A stretch of 40,018 nucleotides of DNA from Gammaproteobacteria bacterium (GCA_009928645.1 SACH01000026.1:1-40018); one strand, 5' to 3'. Numbered from the stretch's first letter, positions 28,570 through 37,498 are shown. A program made the numbers and translations. Notes: generated by a model not told the origin, from the sequence alone.

Positions 28570-29739
28570 CTACTCCGTCAACACCACACCGCAGCTCGGG
28601 GACCAGGTCATGGTCACCTCCTGGTCCCAGGTCAGCATCTGCTCGGTGCGGGGTTGCATGTTGGCCAGGGTCATGGTCACCACCTGCGTCGGCGAGACGC
28701 GGACGTGGTAGATGGAGACATTGCCCAGGTAGGCGATGTCCTCCACCCGGCCCGTGACCCGGTTATCACCCGGGCCCTGGCACTCGGGGCACAGACGCAT
28801 CTTCTCCGGGCGGACGGCGACGGTGACCGGCGTGCCCAGGGACAGGGGTTGCAGGCACCGCAGGCGCATGACCAGGAAATCATCCCCCGCCACCAGGATG
28901 TCGTTGTCCTCGCGGCCGAAGACCTTGCCCTCGAAGAGATTCACCGAGCCGATGAAACTCGCCACCATCCGGCAGTTGGGATACTCATAGATAGCCCCCG
29001 GTGTGTCGACCTGGATGATCTGGCCGGCATCCATGACCGCGATGCGGCTGGACATGGTCATGGCCTCTTCCTGGTCGTGGGTGACGGTGACGAAGGTGAT
29101 GCCGATGCGTTCCTGGAGCTTAACCAGTTCGAACTGGGTGTGGGTGCGCAGCTTCTTGTCCAGCGCCCCCAGGGGCTCGTCCAGCAGCAGCAGCTTGGGG
29201 TGCTTGGCCAGGGACCGGGCCAGGGCGACGCGCTGGCGCTGACCGCCGGAGAGCTGATCCGGCCGCCGCTTGCGCAGCTCACCGATGTGCAGCAGGTCGA
29301 GCATCTCGCCCACCCGCTCGGCGCGCTCGGCCTTGGGCATCCGCTCCTGACGCAGACCGAACTCGACGTTGGCCTCGACGGTCATGTGCGGAAAGAGGGC
29401 GTAGGACTGGAACATCATGTTCACCGGCCGCCGGTAGGCGGGGATGTCGGTGACGTCCACCCCGTCGATCCAGATGCGCCCACGGGTGGGGGTGTCCAGG
29501 CCGGCGAGCAGCCGCAGCAGGGTCGACTTGCCACACCCTGAACCCCCCAGGAGGGAGAAGAATTCCCCCTGGTAAATATCCAGGCTCACATCATTGAGGG
29601 CGTGGACCTCGCCAAAGTGGCGGCTCACGCCGGCGATGCGCACATAGGGCTTGGCGGTCGGGTCCTGCCAGGCCGCCAGACCCTCCTGGGCGCCCTGCCC
29701 GGTGTGCCCGCTCTGGCCCTCGGCAACGAGACTGGCCAT
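28570..29739 (-). CDS. potG: Putrescine ABC transporter ATP-binding protein PotG
   Basis: 389-residue ABC ATPase energising PotHI. Walker A GGSGCGKST, Q-loop MMFQSYALFPH, signature LSGGQRQRVALARSL, Walker B LLLLDEPLGALD, and switch His VTHDQEEA are all intact. The C-terminal TOBE part (VTVAVRPEKMRLCPEC onward) is present, so length and organisation match PotG/PotA. It starts 20 bases after potF ends. Confidence 0.95.
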   Translation of the reverse strand: MASLVAEGQSGHTGQGAQEGLAAWQDPTAKPYVRIAGVSRHFGEVHALNDVSLDIYQGEFFSLLGGSGCGKSTLLRLLAGLDTPTRGRIWIDGVDVTDIPAYRRPVNMMFQSYALFPHMTVEANVEFGLRQERMPKAERAERVGEMLDLLHIGELRKRRPDQLSGGQRQRVALARSLAKHPKLLLLDEPLGALDKKLRTHTQFELVKLQERIGITFVTVTHDQEEAMTMSSRIAVMDAGQIIQVDTPGAIYEYPNCRMVASFIGSVNLFEGKVFGREDNDILVAGDDFLVMRLRCLQPLSLGTPVTVAVRPEKMRLCPECQGPGDNRVTGRVEDIAYLGNVSIYHVRVSPTQVVTMTLANMQPRTEQMLTWDQEVTMTWSPSCGVVLTE

Positions 29740-29759
29740 CAGGTCAGCTCAGCGCCGCG

Positions 29760-30863
29760 TCAGCGATTGGCCTTGAGGCGGGTCCAGATGCGGTTGAGCT
29801 CACGCATCTCCTTGTCGCTGGGCTCCTTGAGGGTGAAGAGCCGGGCACGGGTCTCCGGGGAGGGGTAGACACCGGGGTCCTGACGCACCGCCTCGTCGAG
29901 GAACTCGGTCGCCGCCAGATTGGGATTAGCGTAGTTGACATAGTTGGAGGCGGCGGCAATGACCTGGGGATCGAGCAGGTATTCGATGAAGGCCAGGCCT
30001 TGGGCCGGATTGGGGGCATCCTTGGGGATGGCCATGACATCGACCCAGAGCACGGCGCCCTCTTTAGGTACCAGGTAGGCCACCTTGACCCCGTTACCCG
30101 CCTCCACAGCCTTGTCCCGGGCTTGCAGGACATCGCCGGAATAGCCCATGGCGACGCAGGTGTCGCCATTGGCCAGGTCGCTGATGACCTGGGAGGTATG
30201 GAAATAGCGGATGTAGGGGTGCACGGCCTTGATCAGATTCTGCACGGCCTCCAGGTCCTTTTTGTCGCGGCTGTTGGGGTCCTTGCCCAAATAGGTCAGG
30301 GCGGCGGCGAAGACCTCAGTGGGATCGTCGAAGAGGGTTAGACCACAGCCGGCGAGCTTCTTGGCCTTTTCCGGATCGAAGACCAGGGCCCAGCTGGCCT
30401 CCGGCTCCTCACCCAGGGCGGCCTTGACCTTGTCGACGTTGATGCCCAGGCCGGTGGTGCCCCACATGTAGGGGACAAGGTACTGGTTACCCGGGTCGAC
30501 TGCCTGCAGGGATTTGAGGATCTCCGGATCGAGATGCTTCAGGCCCGGCAGCTTGGACTTGTCGAGGGGCTGATAGATGCCGGCCCTGATCTGGCGGGCG
30601 GCGAAGGGCAGCGCCGTGGGAAAGACCAGGTCGTAACCGCTGGAGCCCGCCAGCAGCTTGGCGTCGAGGATCTCGTTGCTGTCGTAGAGGTCGAGCACCG
30701 CCCGCACGCCGGTGCGCCCCTGGAAGCCGGACAAGGTGTCCTCGGCAAAGTAGTCATTCCAGTTATAGAGATGGACGACCTCTTCCGCCGCGCCCGCCGC
30801 CAGGGGGGCGGCCAGGGAGGGGAGAAGCGCGGCCCAGGCGAACGACTTGACGAATTGACGCAT
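29760..30863 (-). CDS. potF: Periplasmic putrescine-binding protein PotF
   Basis: 367-residue solute-binding protein. The signal peptide ends near AAGAAEEVVH (about residue 26). Family motifs: LYNWNDYFAEDTLSGF at the mature N-terminus, ydVV-like DLVFPTALPF, YMWGTTGLGINVDKV and the ligand-site region IPKDAPNP. Aromatic and acidic residues expected for diamine binding are present (W and D of NWNDY). ATG 30863 is preferred over TTG 30878, with GGGGA about 9 bases upstream. An intrinsic terminator lies only 32 bases before the start codon, suggesting attenuation control of the operon. Confidence 0.94.
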   Translation of the reverse strand: MRQFVKSFAWAALLPSLAAPLAAGAAEEVVHLYNWNDYFAEDTLSGFQGRTGVRAVLDLYDSNEILDAKLLAGSSGYDLVFPTALPFAARQIRAGIYQPLDKSKLPGLKHLDPEILKSLQAVDPGNQYLVPYMWGTTGLGINVDKVKAALGEEPEASWALVFDPEKAKKLAGCGLTLFDDPTEVFAAALTYLGKDPNSRDKKDLEAVQNLIKAVHPYIRYFHTSQVISDLANGDTCVAMGYSGDVLQARDKAVEAGNGVKVAYLVPKEGAVLWVDVMAIPKDAPNPAQGLAFIEYLLDPQVIAAASNYVNYANPNLAATEFLDEAVRQDPGVYPSPETRARLFTLKEPSDKEMRELNRIWTRLKANR

Positions 30864-30894
30864 GGCGATGATCCCCAATTTAGCCTGCTGAGAA

Positions 30895-30922
30895 TAAAAA
30901 CCGCCCCAACCGGCAAGGGCGG
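30895..30922 (-). terminator. Intrinsic terminator in the potF leader (candidate attenuator)
   Basis: On the minus strand CCGCCC (30922-30917) and GGGCGG (30906-30901) form a 6-bp GC stem with a 10-base loop, followed by UUUUUA. No minus-strand gene lies upstream for it to terminate. It therefore lies inside the potFGHI leader if the promoter is further upstream, as the short 32-base remainder implies. On the plus strand there is no U-run. Confidence 0.6.
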
Positions 30923-30967
30923 AGCGGCCTCTAAAAATGTGGATGGATACACCTGAATATTCTGCCT

Positions 30968-31092
30968 GGCGGCGGGGGCTCTGTCATCAGCCACGCCGCC
31001 ACAATTTTGCCCGGGGGTGGTATCCCGCTGCCGGGGCCAGACCCTTGGACGCGGATCAATAATCCCTGCCCCGACCTGCGGGCCTTGGGATA
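30968..31092. other. Nested inverted repeats in the potF/OmpA-domain divergent spacer
   Basis: GGCGGCG (30968-30974) pairs with CGCCGCC (30994-31000), with an inner 4-bp GGCT/AGCC-type extension. Further right, three nested stems occur: TATCCC 31021-31026 with GGGATA 31087-31092, CGGGGC 31032-31037 with GCCCCG 31068-31073, and GGAT 31053-31056 with ATCC 31062-31065. Together with the terminator at 30895 they form a structured 200-base leader for potF on the minus strand. I could not match it to a known riboswitch class. No gene is supported in this roughly 300-bp gap. Confidence 0.45.
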
Positions 31093-31163
31093 AACTGTAT
31101 TCCTCCTCCCCATCCAGGGACAAAACCGAATAAATCACGGCAACACCGCCGCGGAGGATGACG

Positions 31164-33098
31164 ATGCCCGAAACCCAGCCCGCCTCGCCCTTGCGTACCT
31201 GGACCCTGATGTTGGCCGTTCTCACCATCGGCCTGATCGCCCTAATGGCCTGGTATTACCAACACACCCAGGCGCGACTCGATGCCCACCAGGCGGAGAT
31301 CCGCGCCAAGGGCGAGGCCCTCACTGCGTCCCAGGTGGCGCATACCGGCCTCCAGGAAAAGCTCGCCACCACGATCGACCAGCATCGGGCACAGGAGGCC
31401 GACCTCAAGGGGCAACTGGCGACCACCATCGACCAGCACAAGGCGCGGGAGACCGCCCTCCTTGGCGACCTCGACCAGGCGGCCAAGGCCCAGGCAGAGA
31501 TTAAGGCGCAAGCCCAGGCCAAGCAGGAGGAACAGGCCGCCACCCAGGCCGAACTTCAGCAACGGCTCCAGGCCGCGGGCCAGGAGATCGAAACCCTCAA
31601 GGGTGAGATCGCCACCCTGCATCAGGCCGCCACCCAGGCCGCCGCCGACCATGAGGCCCACATCCTCCAGGTTACCGATGACCTCACGGCCGAAGTGGTC
31701 AAGTACCGTACCCTGCTGGTGGGCAGTGAGCCGGAAAGGGCGGCCCTGATAGAGACCTACGAGCATCGTCTCCAGGCCGTCAACGGTGAACTGATCAAGA
31801 CCCGCCAGTCCCTGGAGGCCGAACGCCACAATCTGGCTACCCTGGATCAGACCCTGTCCCAGACCAAGTACAAGAGCGAGGAACTGAAGGAAGCCCTGAG
31901 CGCGGCCACCGTCAAGATCCAGACCACCGAGTCCGCCCTGACCGCAGAGCGCGAGGCCCTGGCCAGTCTCCGCCAGGAACATGAGGCCGCCCTCACTGCC
32001 GCCGACGGCAATCTCAAGGACGCCGCCGCCCGCCTGGAGGCCGCCCTGGTTTCCCACAGCACTGACAAGGGTGAGGCCGAGGCCCTGATCGCCCAGCTCA
32101 ACCAGCAGATCGAGGCCAATGCGACCGCTCACGCCGCGGAGATGAGCGAGGCAAAGGCGCTCATGGCCCAACTACAGCAACAGATCGCCCAACTACAGCA
32201 ACAGCATGAGGTGGACGAGACTGCCCTCGCCACCCAGGCCAATGAGCAGACCCAGGCCGAGGTCCTGATCGCTCAGCTCCAGCAACAGCATGAAGCGGAC
32301 GAGGCCGCCCTCGCCGGCCTGCAGGGCGAGCACGAGAACCTCCGCGGCACCCTTGAACATACCCGCATGGCCCACTCCGGGGCTCAAACCGAACTGGATC
32401 GCCTGACCCAAGAGGCGGCCCAGGCCAAGGTTGCCCTGGCTGAGGAACTAGCGGTGGCCCAGGACCGTATCGCCACCCTCAGCGCCGATCTGGACGCTCA
32501 GCGCCAGCAGGCGGCGGAGGCACTGGCCAAGGCCGAGGCCGAACGTCAGCAAGCGACGGCAGAGATGGAGGCCCAGCGCAAAAATCTCGTGACGCAATTG
32601 GCCCAGGCCAAGGCCGAACTGGACAAGCAGCGTAAGCAGGCCGCGGAGGAACTGGCCGCGGCTGGCGCCAGTGCCGACCAGGCCCAGAAACGCCTGCGGG
32701 ACGTCTGGTCCCGGCTGACCGCCCTCGGTGGCCAGGCGACAGACCAAGGCATCCTCCTGGCCCTGGCCGAGAAGGAAGTCCGCTTCCCGGCCGGCAAGGC
32801 CGTGCTCCCGGCTGGCCAGATCCCTAGCCTCGACGGCATCGCCGCCGCGCTGGTCGCCTTCCCCGAACTCAAGGTCCGTATCGAGGGCCATACCGACAGC
32901 TCCGGACGCGACGAGACCAACCTGGCCCTTTCCCAGGCCCGTGCGGAGGCGGTGATGGCGGCCCTGGTTGCCCGTGGCGTTGCCGCAGATCGCCTGACGG
33001 CCGTCGGTCTGGGCAAGGATCGGCCTGTGGCAAGCAATGAGACCGCGGCCGGCCGCAGCCAGAACCGTCGCGTCGAGCTCTACGTCCTGGCGCCCTGA
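31164..33098 (+). CDS. Inner-membrane-anchored coiled-coil protein with C-terminal OmpA domain
   Basis: 644 residues. One membrane segment at about 13-30 is followed by some 480 residues of Ala/Gln/Glu-rich coiled coil with near-repeats (AQLQQQIAQLQQQHEVDE, IAQLQQQHEADE). A C-terminal OmpA peptidoglycan-binding domain from about 535 has the signature EGHTDSSGRDETNLALSQARAEAV and ends NRRVELYV. The layout suggests a tether spanning the periplasm from inner membrane to cell wall. ATG 31164 is preferred over ATG 31158: GGAGG at 31153-31157 is 6 bases from the former and adjacent to the latter. Partner unknown. Confidence 0.85.
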   Translation: MPETQPASPLRTWTLMLAVLTIGLIALMAWYYQHTQARLDAHQAEIRAKGEALTASQVAHTGLQEKLATTIDQHRAQEADLKGQLATTIDQHKARETALLGDLDQAAKAQAEIKAQAQAKQEEQAATQAELQQRLQAAGQEIETLKGEIATLHQAATQAAADHEAHILQVTDDLTAEVVKYRTLLVGSEPERAALIETYEHRLQAVNGELIKTRQSLEAERHNLATLDQTLSQTKYKSEELKEALSAATVKIQTTESALTAEREALASLRQEHEAALTAADGNLKDAAARLEAALVSHSTDKGEAEALIAQLNQQIEANATAHAAEMSEAKALMAQLQQQIAQLQQQHEVDETALATQANEQTQAEVLIAQLQQQHEADEAALAGLQGEHENLRGTLEHTRMAHSGAQTELDRLTQEAAQAKVALAEELAVAQDRIATLSADLDAQRQQAAEALAKAEAERQQATAEMEAQRKNLVTQLAQAKAELDKQRKQAAEELAAAGASADQAQKRLRDVWSRLTALGGQATDQGILLALAEKEVRFPAGKAVLPAGQIPSLDGIAAALVAFPELKVRIEGHTDSSGRDETNLALSQARAEAVMAALVARGVAADRLTAVGLGKDRPVASNETAAGRSQNRRVELYVLAP

Positions 33099-33423
33099 TC
33101 CGGCTGATCCGGCCCCCGGTATCCGCCCCGTCGGGCGTTACCTCGGGTAGCGCCCGCCGCTTCGGGCGGGCCGGGGCGAGATCACCAGCCGCAAACACAT
33201 GTGGTGTTCCGGGTTGGGTGGTGGCGGTTTCCCGGGGGTCGGATGGCGACGGCGGAGAACGCGGTAAAGCAGTCCCGACCGGGTCGCCGATCGGCTCGCC
33301 GACCGCCTCCCCCGCGGTCGCCCCGCCAAACGCCAGCCGACCTGTCATGACCCCACCCATAATTTCCCTATGTTCCCCTCCATGGTCCCCCGGCCGAACG
33401 CCGAGTAACCCGAGTCATCACCC
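33099..33423. other. Spacer with nested GC hairpin after the coiled-coil gene
   Basis: GCCCCG (33125-33130) pairs with CGGGGC (33172-33177), enclosing CGCCCG (33151-33156) and CGGGCG (33163-33168). This may be a 3' hairpin of the upstream gene, but there is no U-run. The rest of the 325-bp gap is GC-rich and without a supported gene, and I saw no cobalamin-riboswitch box before the chelatase-like gene. Confidence 0.4.
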
Positions 33424-34260
33424 GTGCGCGAGATCCTGCTTCTGGACAACGGCTCCCGACGCCCCCAGTCCACCCTAGCCCTGCGGGCCCTGGCCCAGCG
33501 CCTGGCCGAGCACCTGGGCCAGGCCGTGTCGCCAGTCTCCCTGGCCCATTCGGATCAGGTACCCAGCGACCGGCTCGACGGCCGGCCCGCCGCCATCCTG
33601 GAGCCCTGGCTGCGCGCCCGACTCGCGGACGGGGGCCGGGACTTTCTGCTCCTGCCCCTCTTCTTTGGCCTCAGCGCCGCCCTGACAGAGGCCGTGCCGG
33701 CCCTGGCCGCCCAGCTCAGGGCTGAATGCGGCCCCTTCTCCCTGACCATGGCGCCGCCCCTCTGTCCCCTGCCCCAAGGGGAACCCCGGCTGACGACCAT
33801 CCTCCTCGACCGCCTGACCAGCGCGGTGCGGGCGACCGGTCAGCCCCCCCGGCGGGTAGTGATGGTCGACCACGGCTCCCCCAGCGCCCAGGTCAATGCC
33901 ACCCGGCGCTGGCTGGCCGCGGACCTCAAGGACCGGCTTGCCGGTGACAGCCACCTGGAGGAGGCGGCCATGGAGCGTCGCCCCGGCGCCCAATACGACT
34001 TCAACGGCGAACTCCTGATCGAGGTCCTGCGCCGCCTGGCCAGGGAGGATGACCTTAGTCCGCTGTTCGTCCTGCCCGTGTTTCTCTTCGCCGGCCGCCA
34101 CGCCGGCCCCGGGGGCGACCTGGCGGAAATCAGTGCCACCGTTCAGGGGGAATTCCCCACCCTGGCCATCCACCTGACGGGCCTGGTCGGGGACCATCCA
34201 GGGCTGATCCACATCCTCGCCGCGCGCTACCGGGAGGCCAGCCAAAGGGAGAGCCTTTGA
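33424..34260 (+). CDS. Two-domain CbiX-like chelatase family protein, first domain degenerate
   Basis: 278 residues starting with GTG. Two CbiX-like halves are visible. In the first, the metal-site LxxHGSR is LLLDNGSRRP (His replaced by Asn), and the second His position near LPLFFGLSAAL is also lost. In the second half the His is kept in VVMVDHGSPS, with another in the FLFAGRHAGPGGDL loop. CbiX/SirB enzymes insert Co or Fe into sirohydrochlorin-type rings; with one intact site this could still be a chelatase or have a changed role. No other cobalamin or siroheme gene is nearby. The stop overlaps the hrpB TTG start by 4 bases. Confidence 0.75.
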   Translation: MREILLLDNGSRRPQSTLALRALAQRLAEHLGQAVSPVSLAHSDQVPSDRLDGRPAAILEPWLRARLADGGRDFLLLPLFFGLSAALTEAVPALAAQLRAECGPFSLTMAPPLCPLPQGEPRLTTILLDRLTSAVRATGQPPRRVVMVDHGSPSAQVNATRRWLAADLKDRLAGDSHLEEAAMERRPGAQYDFNGELLIEVLRRLAREDDLSPLFVLPVFLFAGRHAGPGGDLAEISATVQGEFPTLAIHLTGLVGDHPGLIHILAARYREASQRESL

Positions 34261-37019
34261 GTCCCCGCCCGACCGCTCCCGCCGCATCCCTCCCCAGCGG
34301 AGTGACCGTAACTGGCGAAGCGACCATACCCAGCGAGGCGCGCCTGCCCAGTGAAGCAACCCTCCCCATCGGCGACGCCCCCCTGCCCGTTGACGCGGTC
34401 CTGGACGAACTCCGCGCCGCCCTGCGCGCCGGTCATGCCCTGTTGCAGGCCCCCACCGGCTCCGGCAAATCCACCCGCGTGCCCCTGGCCCTGCTCGCGG
34501 AGGACTGGCTGGCCGGCCAGCGCCTCCTGCTGCTAGAGCCGCGCCGGGCGGCGGCCCGCCTCACCGCCGCCCGCATGGCGGACCTGCTGGGGGAGCCCCT
34601 GGGCGAGACGGTCGGCTACCAGGTGCGCTTCGAGCGGCGCATCGGCCCCCGCACCCGGATCGAGGTCCTGACCGAGGGGCTCCTCACCCGGCGCCTTCAG
34701 GCCGATCCGACCCTGGCCGGGGTCGGCGCCATCCTCTTCGACGAGTTCCACGAACAGAACCTGGAGGCCGCCCTAGGCCTGGCCCTCACCCTGGACGTGG
34801 TCGCCGGCCTGCGCCCCGACCTGCGCCTCCTGGCCCTGTCCGCCACCCTGGACCCCGGCCCCCTGGCGGACCTCCTGGGTGGCGCCCCCCTCATCCAGGC
34901 CACCGGCCGCAGCTACCCGGTTCAGATCCACTATGCCGACCGCGACCCGGGACCGGACTGGCTGCCGGTCATGGCCACCACCATCCGCCAGGCCCTGGCC
35001 GAGCAGCCAGAGGATATCCTCGCCTTCCTGCCCGGCGCCCGGGAGATCGACCAGCTCGGCGCCCGGCTGGCCGCCGACCGGACCGTGGCCGGGCAGACGG
35101 ACCCCAGGATCCAGATCCTCCCCCTCCACGGCACCCTGTCCCTGGCGGAACAGGAACGGGTCCTGCGGCGGCCACCGGCACCCGAGAAAGCCCACCGCCG
35201 GGTCATATTGGCGACGGACCTGGCCGAGACCAGCCTCACCATCCCCGGCATCGGCGCGGTGGTGGACAGTGGCCTGACCCGCAAGCCCCGCTTCGCCCCC
35301 GCCAGCGGCCTGACCCGCCTGGTCACCATACCCATCCCCCTGGCCTCCGCTGACCAGCGCGCCGGCCGCGCCGGACGGCTGGGACCCGGAGTCTGCTACC
35401 GGCTCTGGACCCCGGCGCGGGAGGTCGGCCGCCCCGCGCACCGTACCCCGGAAATCCTCCAGGCCGACCTCGCCGGCCTGGCCCTGGAAATGGCCCTGTG
35501 GGGGGTGCGCGACCCGGCGGAGCTGCGCTGGCTCCAGGCACCGCCGCGCCCGGCTTGGGAGCAGGCGATCGCCCTGCTCCAGCGCCTGGAGGCCCTGGAC
35601 GATGCGGGACACATCACCCGTCTTGGCCGCGCCATGTCTGGCCTGCCGCTCCATCCCCGCCTGGCCGCCCTGCTGCTGGGGGCGCCGGCGCACCTGACCG
35701 GCACGGCCATCGACCTTTGCGCCCTGCTCAGCGAGCGTGACCCCCTTCTCCGCCAGCCCGGCGTGCCGGTGATGGCGGACCTGGAGACCCGGCTCATTGC
35801 CATGGCGGGCTGGAGGCACTCCGTCACCGGCATGCAGGGCAGCCACCCCACCGGCAAGGCACGATCGGCCATCCATGGGGTGCGGCATCCGGCTTCGGCT
35901 GGTCCAGGCGATGACGGGGCCGTGGCGAAAGACATGGACCCCCGCCGCCTGGCGGCCGTGGACCGTGCCGCCACCCAACTGCACCGCCTGCTCAAGGGCC
36001 TGGCCCGGGAGCCTCGGCTGGGGGTCACCACCCCTGGTGGCCTCCTCGCCCTCGCCTATCCCGACCGCGTCGCCCAGCGGCGCAACGACCGGGAGGGCCG
36101 TTACCGCCTGGCCCAGGGCCCGGGGGCCATCCTGCCCGCAGGCGATCCCTTGGCCCTGCACCCCTACCTGGTCGTCGCCAGCCTCGACGCCACCGGGCGT
36201 GAGGGCCGGATCCAGCTCGCCCTGGCGATCGCTGCCGACGAACTGCTGGCCGTGGGCGAGCATCAGCTCCGGCACGAACGCCTCCTGACCTGGGACGCGG
36301 CGCGGGAGGCCGCCAGCGCCCAGGAGGTCGTCCGCTTCGATGCCCTTACCCTCAGCACCCGACCGGTGCCGCTCCTGGCCAGCGATCCGGTCCAGGAACT
36401 GCTGCTGGCGCGGATCAGCGAGCATCCCGACCAGACCCTGCCCTGGAGCGCGGAGGCCCGCCAGCTCCAGGCCCGTGTCGCCCTGCTGAGTCGGCTGGAA
36501 CCTGAGGCCGACTGGCCGGACCTGTCCCACCCGCGGCTGACCGCGGACCTGGCCGACTGGCTCGGCCCCTGGCTGGCGGGCAAGAGCCGCCTTGCTGACG
36601 TCCGGGACCTGGACCTGGCCGCCGTCCTCGCCGCCGGCCTCGACTGGGATCAACGCCAGCGCCTGGACCAGGAGGCCCCCACCCACCTAATCACCCCCGC
36701 CGGCACCCGGCGCCCCATCGATTATCTGGCCGGCGACATCCCCCTCCTCGCCGTGCCCTTGCAGGAGATGCTGGGCACCCGGGAGACCCCGCACATCGCC
36801 GGGGACCGGGTGGCGCTCCTGGTGCAATTGCTCAGCCCGGCGCGCCGCCCCCTCCAGCTCACCCGTGATCTGCCTGGCTTCTGGGCCGGCAGCTACGCCG
36901 AGGTGCGCAAGGAGATGCGCGGCCGTTATCCCAAGCACCACTGGCCCGAGGACCCGGCCAGCGCCACCCCCCTGGCGCGCAGCCTCAAGCCTCGGCCAAG
37001 CCGGGGGGAAGGCGATTGA
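34257..37019 (+). CDS. hrpB: ATP-dependent helicase HrpB
   Basis: 920-residue DEAH-family RNA helicase. Motifs in order: Walker A QAPTGSGKST, LLEPRRAAA, DEFHEQNLE (DEFH form), LALSATLD, the VILATDLAETSLTIPG motif, QRAGRAGRLGPG, and the HrpB-specific C-terminal KEMRGRYPKHHWPEDP. The start is taken as TTG 34257, overlapping the upstream stop (TTGA) with GGAG 5 bases before; this adds a roughly 45-residue leader containing three 18-bp tandem repeats. A segment around 35810-35940 (GWRHSVTGMQGSHPTG onward) looks like an extra linker relative to the family as I recall it. The cellular role of HrpB is poorly known. Confidence 0.94.
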   Translation: MSPRPTAPAASLPSGVTVTGEATIPSEARLPSEATLPIGDAPLPVDAVLDELRAALRAGHALLQAPTGSGKSTRVPLALLAEDWLAGQRLLLLEPRRAAARLTAARMADLLGEPLGETVGYQVRFERRIGPRTRIEVLTEGLLTRRLQADPTLAGVGAILFDEFHEQNLEAALGLALTLDVVAGLRPDLRLLALSATLDPGPLADLLGGAPLIQATGRSYPVQIHYADRDPGPDWLPVMATTIRQALAEQPEDILAFLPGAREIDQLGARLAADRTVAGQTDPRIQILPLHGTLSLAEQERVLRRPPAPEKAHRRVILATDLAETSLTIPGIGAVVDSGLTRKPRFAPASGLTRLVTIPIPLASADQRAGRAGRLGPGVCYRLWTPAREVGRPAHRTPEILQADLAGLALEMALWGVRDPAELRWLQAPPRPAWEQAIALLQRLEALDDAGHITRLGRAMSGLPLHPRLAALLLGAPAHLTGTAIDLCALLSERDPLLRQPGVPVMADLETRLIAMAGWRHSVTGMQGSHPTGKARSAIHGVRHPASAGPGDDGAVAKDMDPRRLAAVDRAATQLHRLLKGLAREPRLGVTTPGGLLALAYPDRVAQRRNDREGRYRLAQGPGAILPAGDPLALHPYLVVASLDATGREGRIQLALAIAADELLAVGEHQLRHERLLTWDAAREAASAQEVVRFDALTLSTRPVPLLASDPVQELLLARISEHPDQTLPWSAEARQLQARVALLSRLEPEADWPDLSHPRLTADLADWLGPWLAGKSRLADVRDLDLAAVLAAGLDWDQRQRLDQEAPTHLITPAGTRRPIDYLAGDIPLLAVPLQEMLGTRETPHIAGDRVALLVQLLSPARRPLQLTRDLPGFWAGSYAEVRKEMRGRYPKHHWPEDPASATPLARSLKPRPSRGEGD
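34314..34367 (+). repeat. Three 18-bp tandem repeats in the hrpB leader
   Basis: Three in-frame 18-base units encode GEATIP, SEARLP and SEATLP. They lie between the start codon and the conserved helicase N-terminus (LPVDAVLDELRAAL). They are diverged at the third codon positions, so not a recent expansion. Confidence 0.6.
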
Positions 37020-37034
37020 GGGCGTTGCCGTGCA

Positions 37035-37080
37035 GCCCCCTCTCCCCAACCCTCCCCCACGCGGGGGGAGGGAGCAGGAG
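37035..37080. repeat. CCCTCTCCCC-type intergenic repeat after hrpB
   Basis: CCCTCCCCC (37050-37058) and GGGGGAGGG (37064-37072) form a perfect 9-bp stem with a 5-base loop, preceded by CCCCCTCTCCCC. It starts about 16 bases after the hrpB stop and resembles the left part of the insert at 3045-3219, so the two are probably one repeat family. Confidence 0.55.
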
Positions 37081-37162
37081 AATCGTCGGCTTGTGCCCCC
37101 CATGCCAGACCAGGTTGCATGGAGGGGTGAACGATTTCCTGAGGGCTACCCGTTCTTGAAGG

Positions 37163-37498
37163 CTACCAGGGCTTGTATTGCAGTCCGGGCAGGCTCTCCT
37201 TGTCGAAGACCGGGGGCAGGGTCTCGACCAGCTCCACCAGTTCTTCCAGGTTCAGGTAGCGACCCCAGGAGGCCTTGGCGGCCTCGACGGGCAGTTCCAC
37301 CCAGAAGCGTCCCGCCTGGGGCTCGCAGAGGATTTGCAGGACATTGTCGTGCCCGTCAATGAGGCCCAGATAGTCGTCCTCGCCATGGAAACGGCCGAGA
37401 AGCTGGCGGCGGATGTCATGAGCGCTCATCTCCACGGCGCTGGCGGAGGAGATGGCGTCGTTGGAGCGTTCAAAATAGTAGAAAACTTTGTAGTGCAT
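37163..37498 (-). CDS. Small conserved-looking protein of unknown function
   Basis: 111 residues, no signal peptide or membrane segment. It starts MHYKVFYYFERSNDAISSASAVEMSAHD, has a central FHGEDDYLGLIDGHDNVLQIL and an acidic LEELVELVETLPPVF before an aromatic end (YKPW). The even spread of hydrophobic residues and full-length reading on the strand opposite its neighbours support a real gene. No clear ribosome site is present. I do not recognise the family. Confidence 0.62.
   Translation of the reverse strand: MHYKVFYYFERSNDAISSASAVEMSAHDIRRQLLGRFHGEDDYLGLIDGHDNVLQILCEPQAGRFWVELPVEAAKASWGRYLNLEELVELVETLPPVFDKESLPGLQYKPW

Noticed and set aside
33099-33423. A cobalamin riboswitch before the CbiX-like gene
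   Set aside because: No B12-box-like sequence or expected conserved core; only GC hairpins that may belong to the upstream gene.
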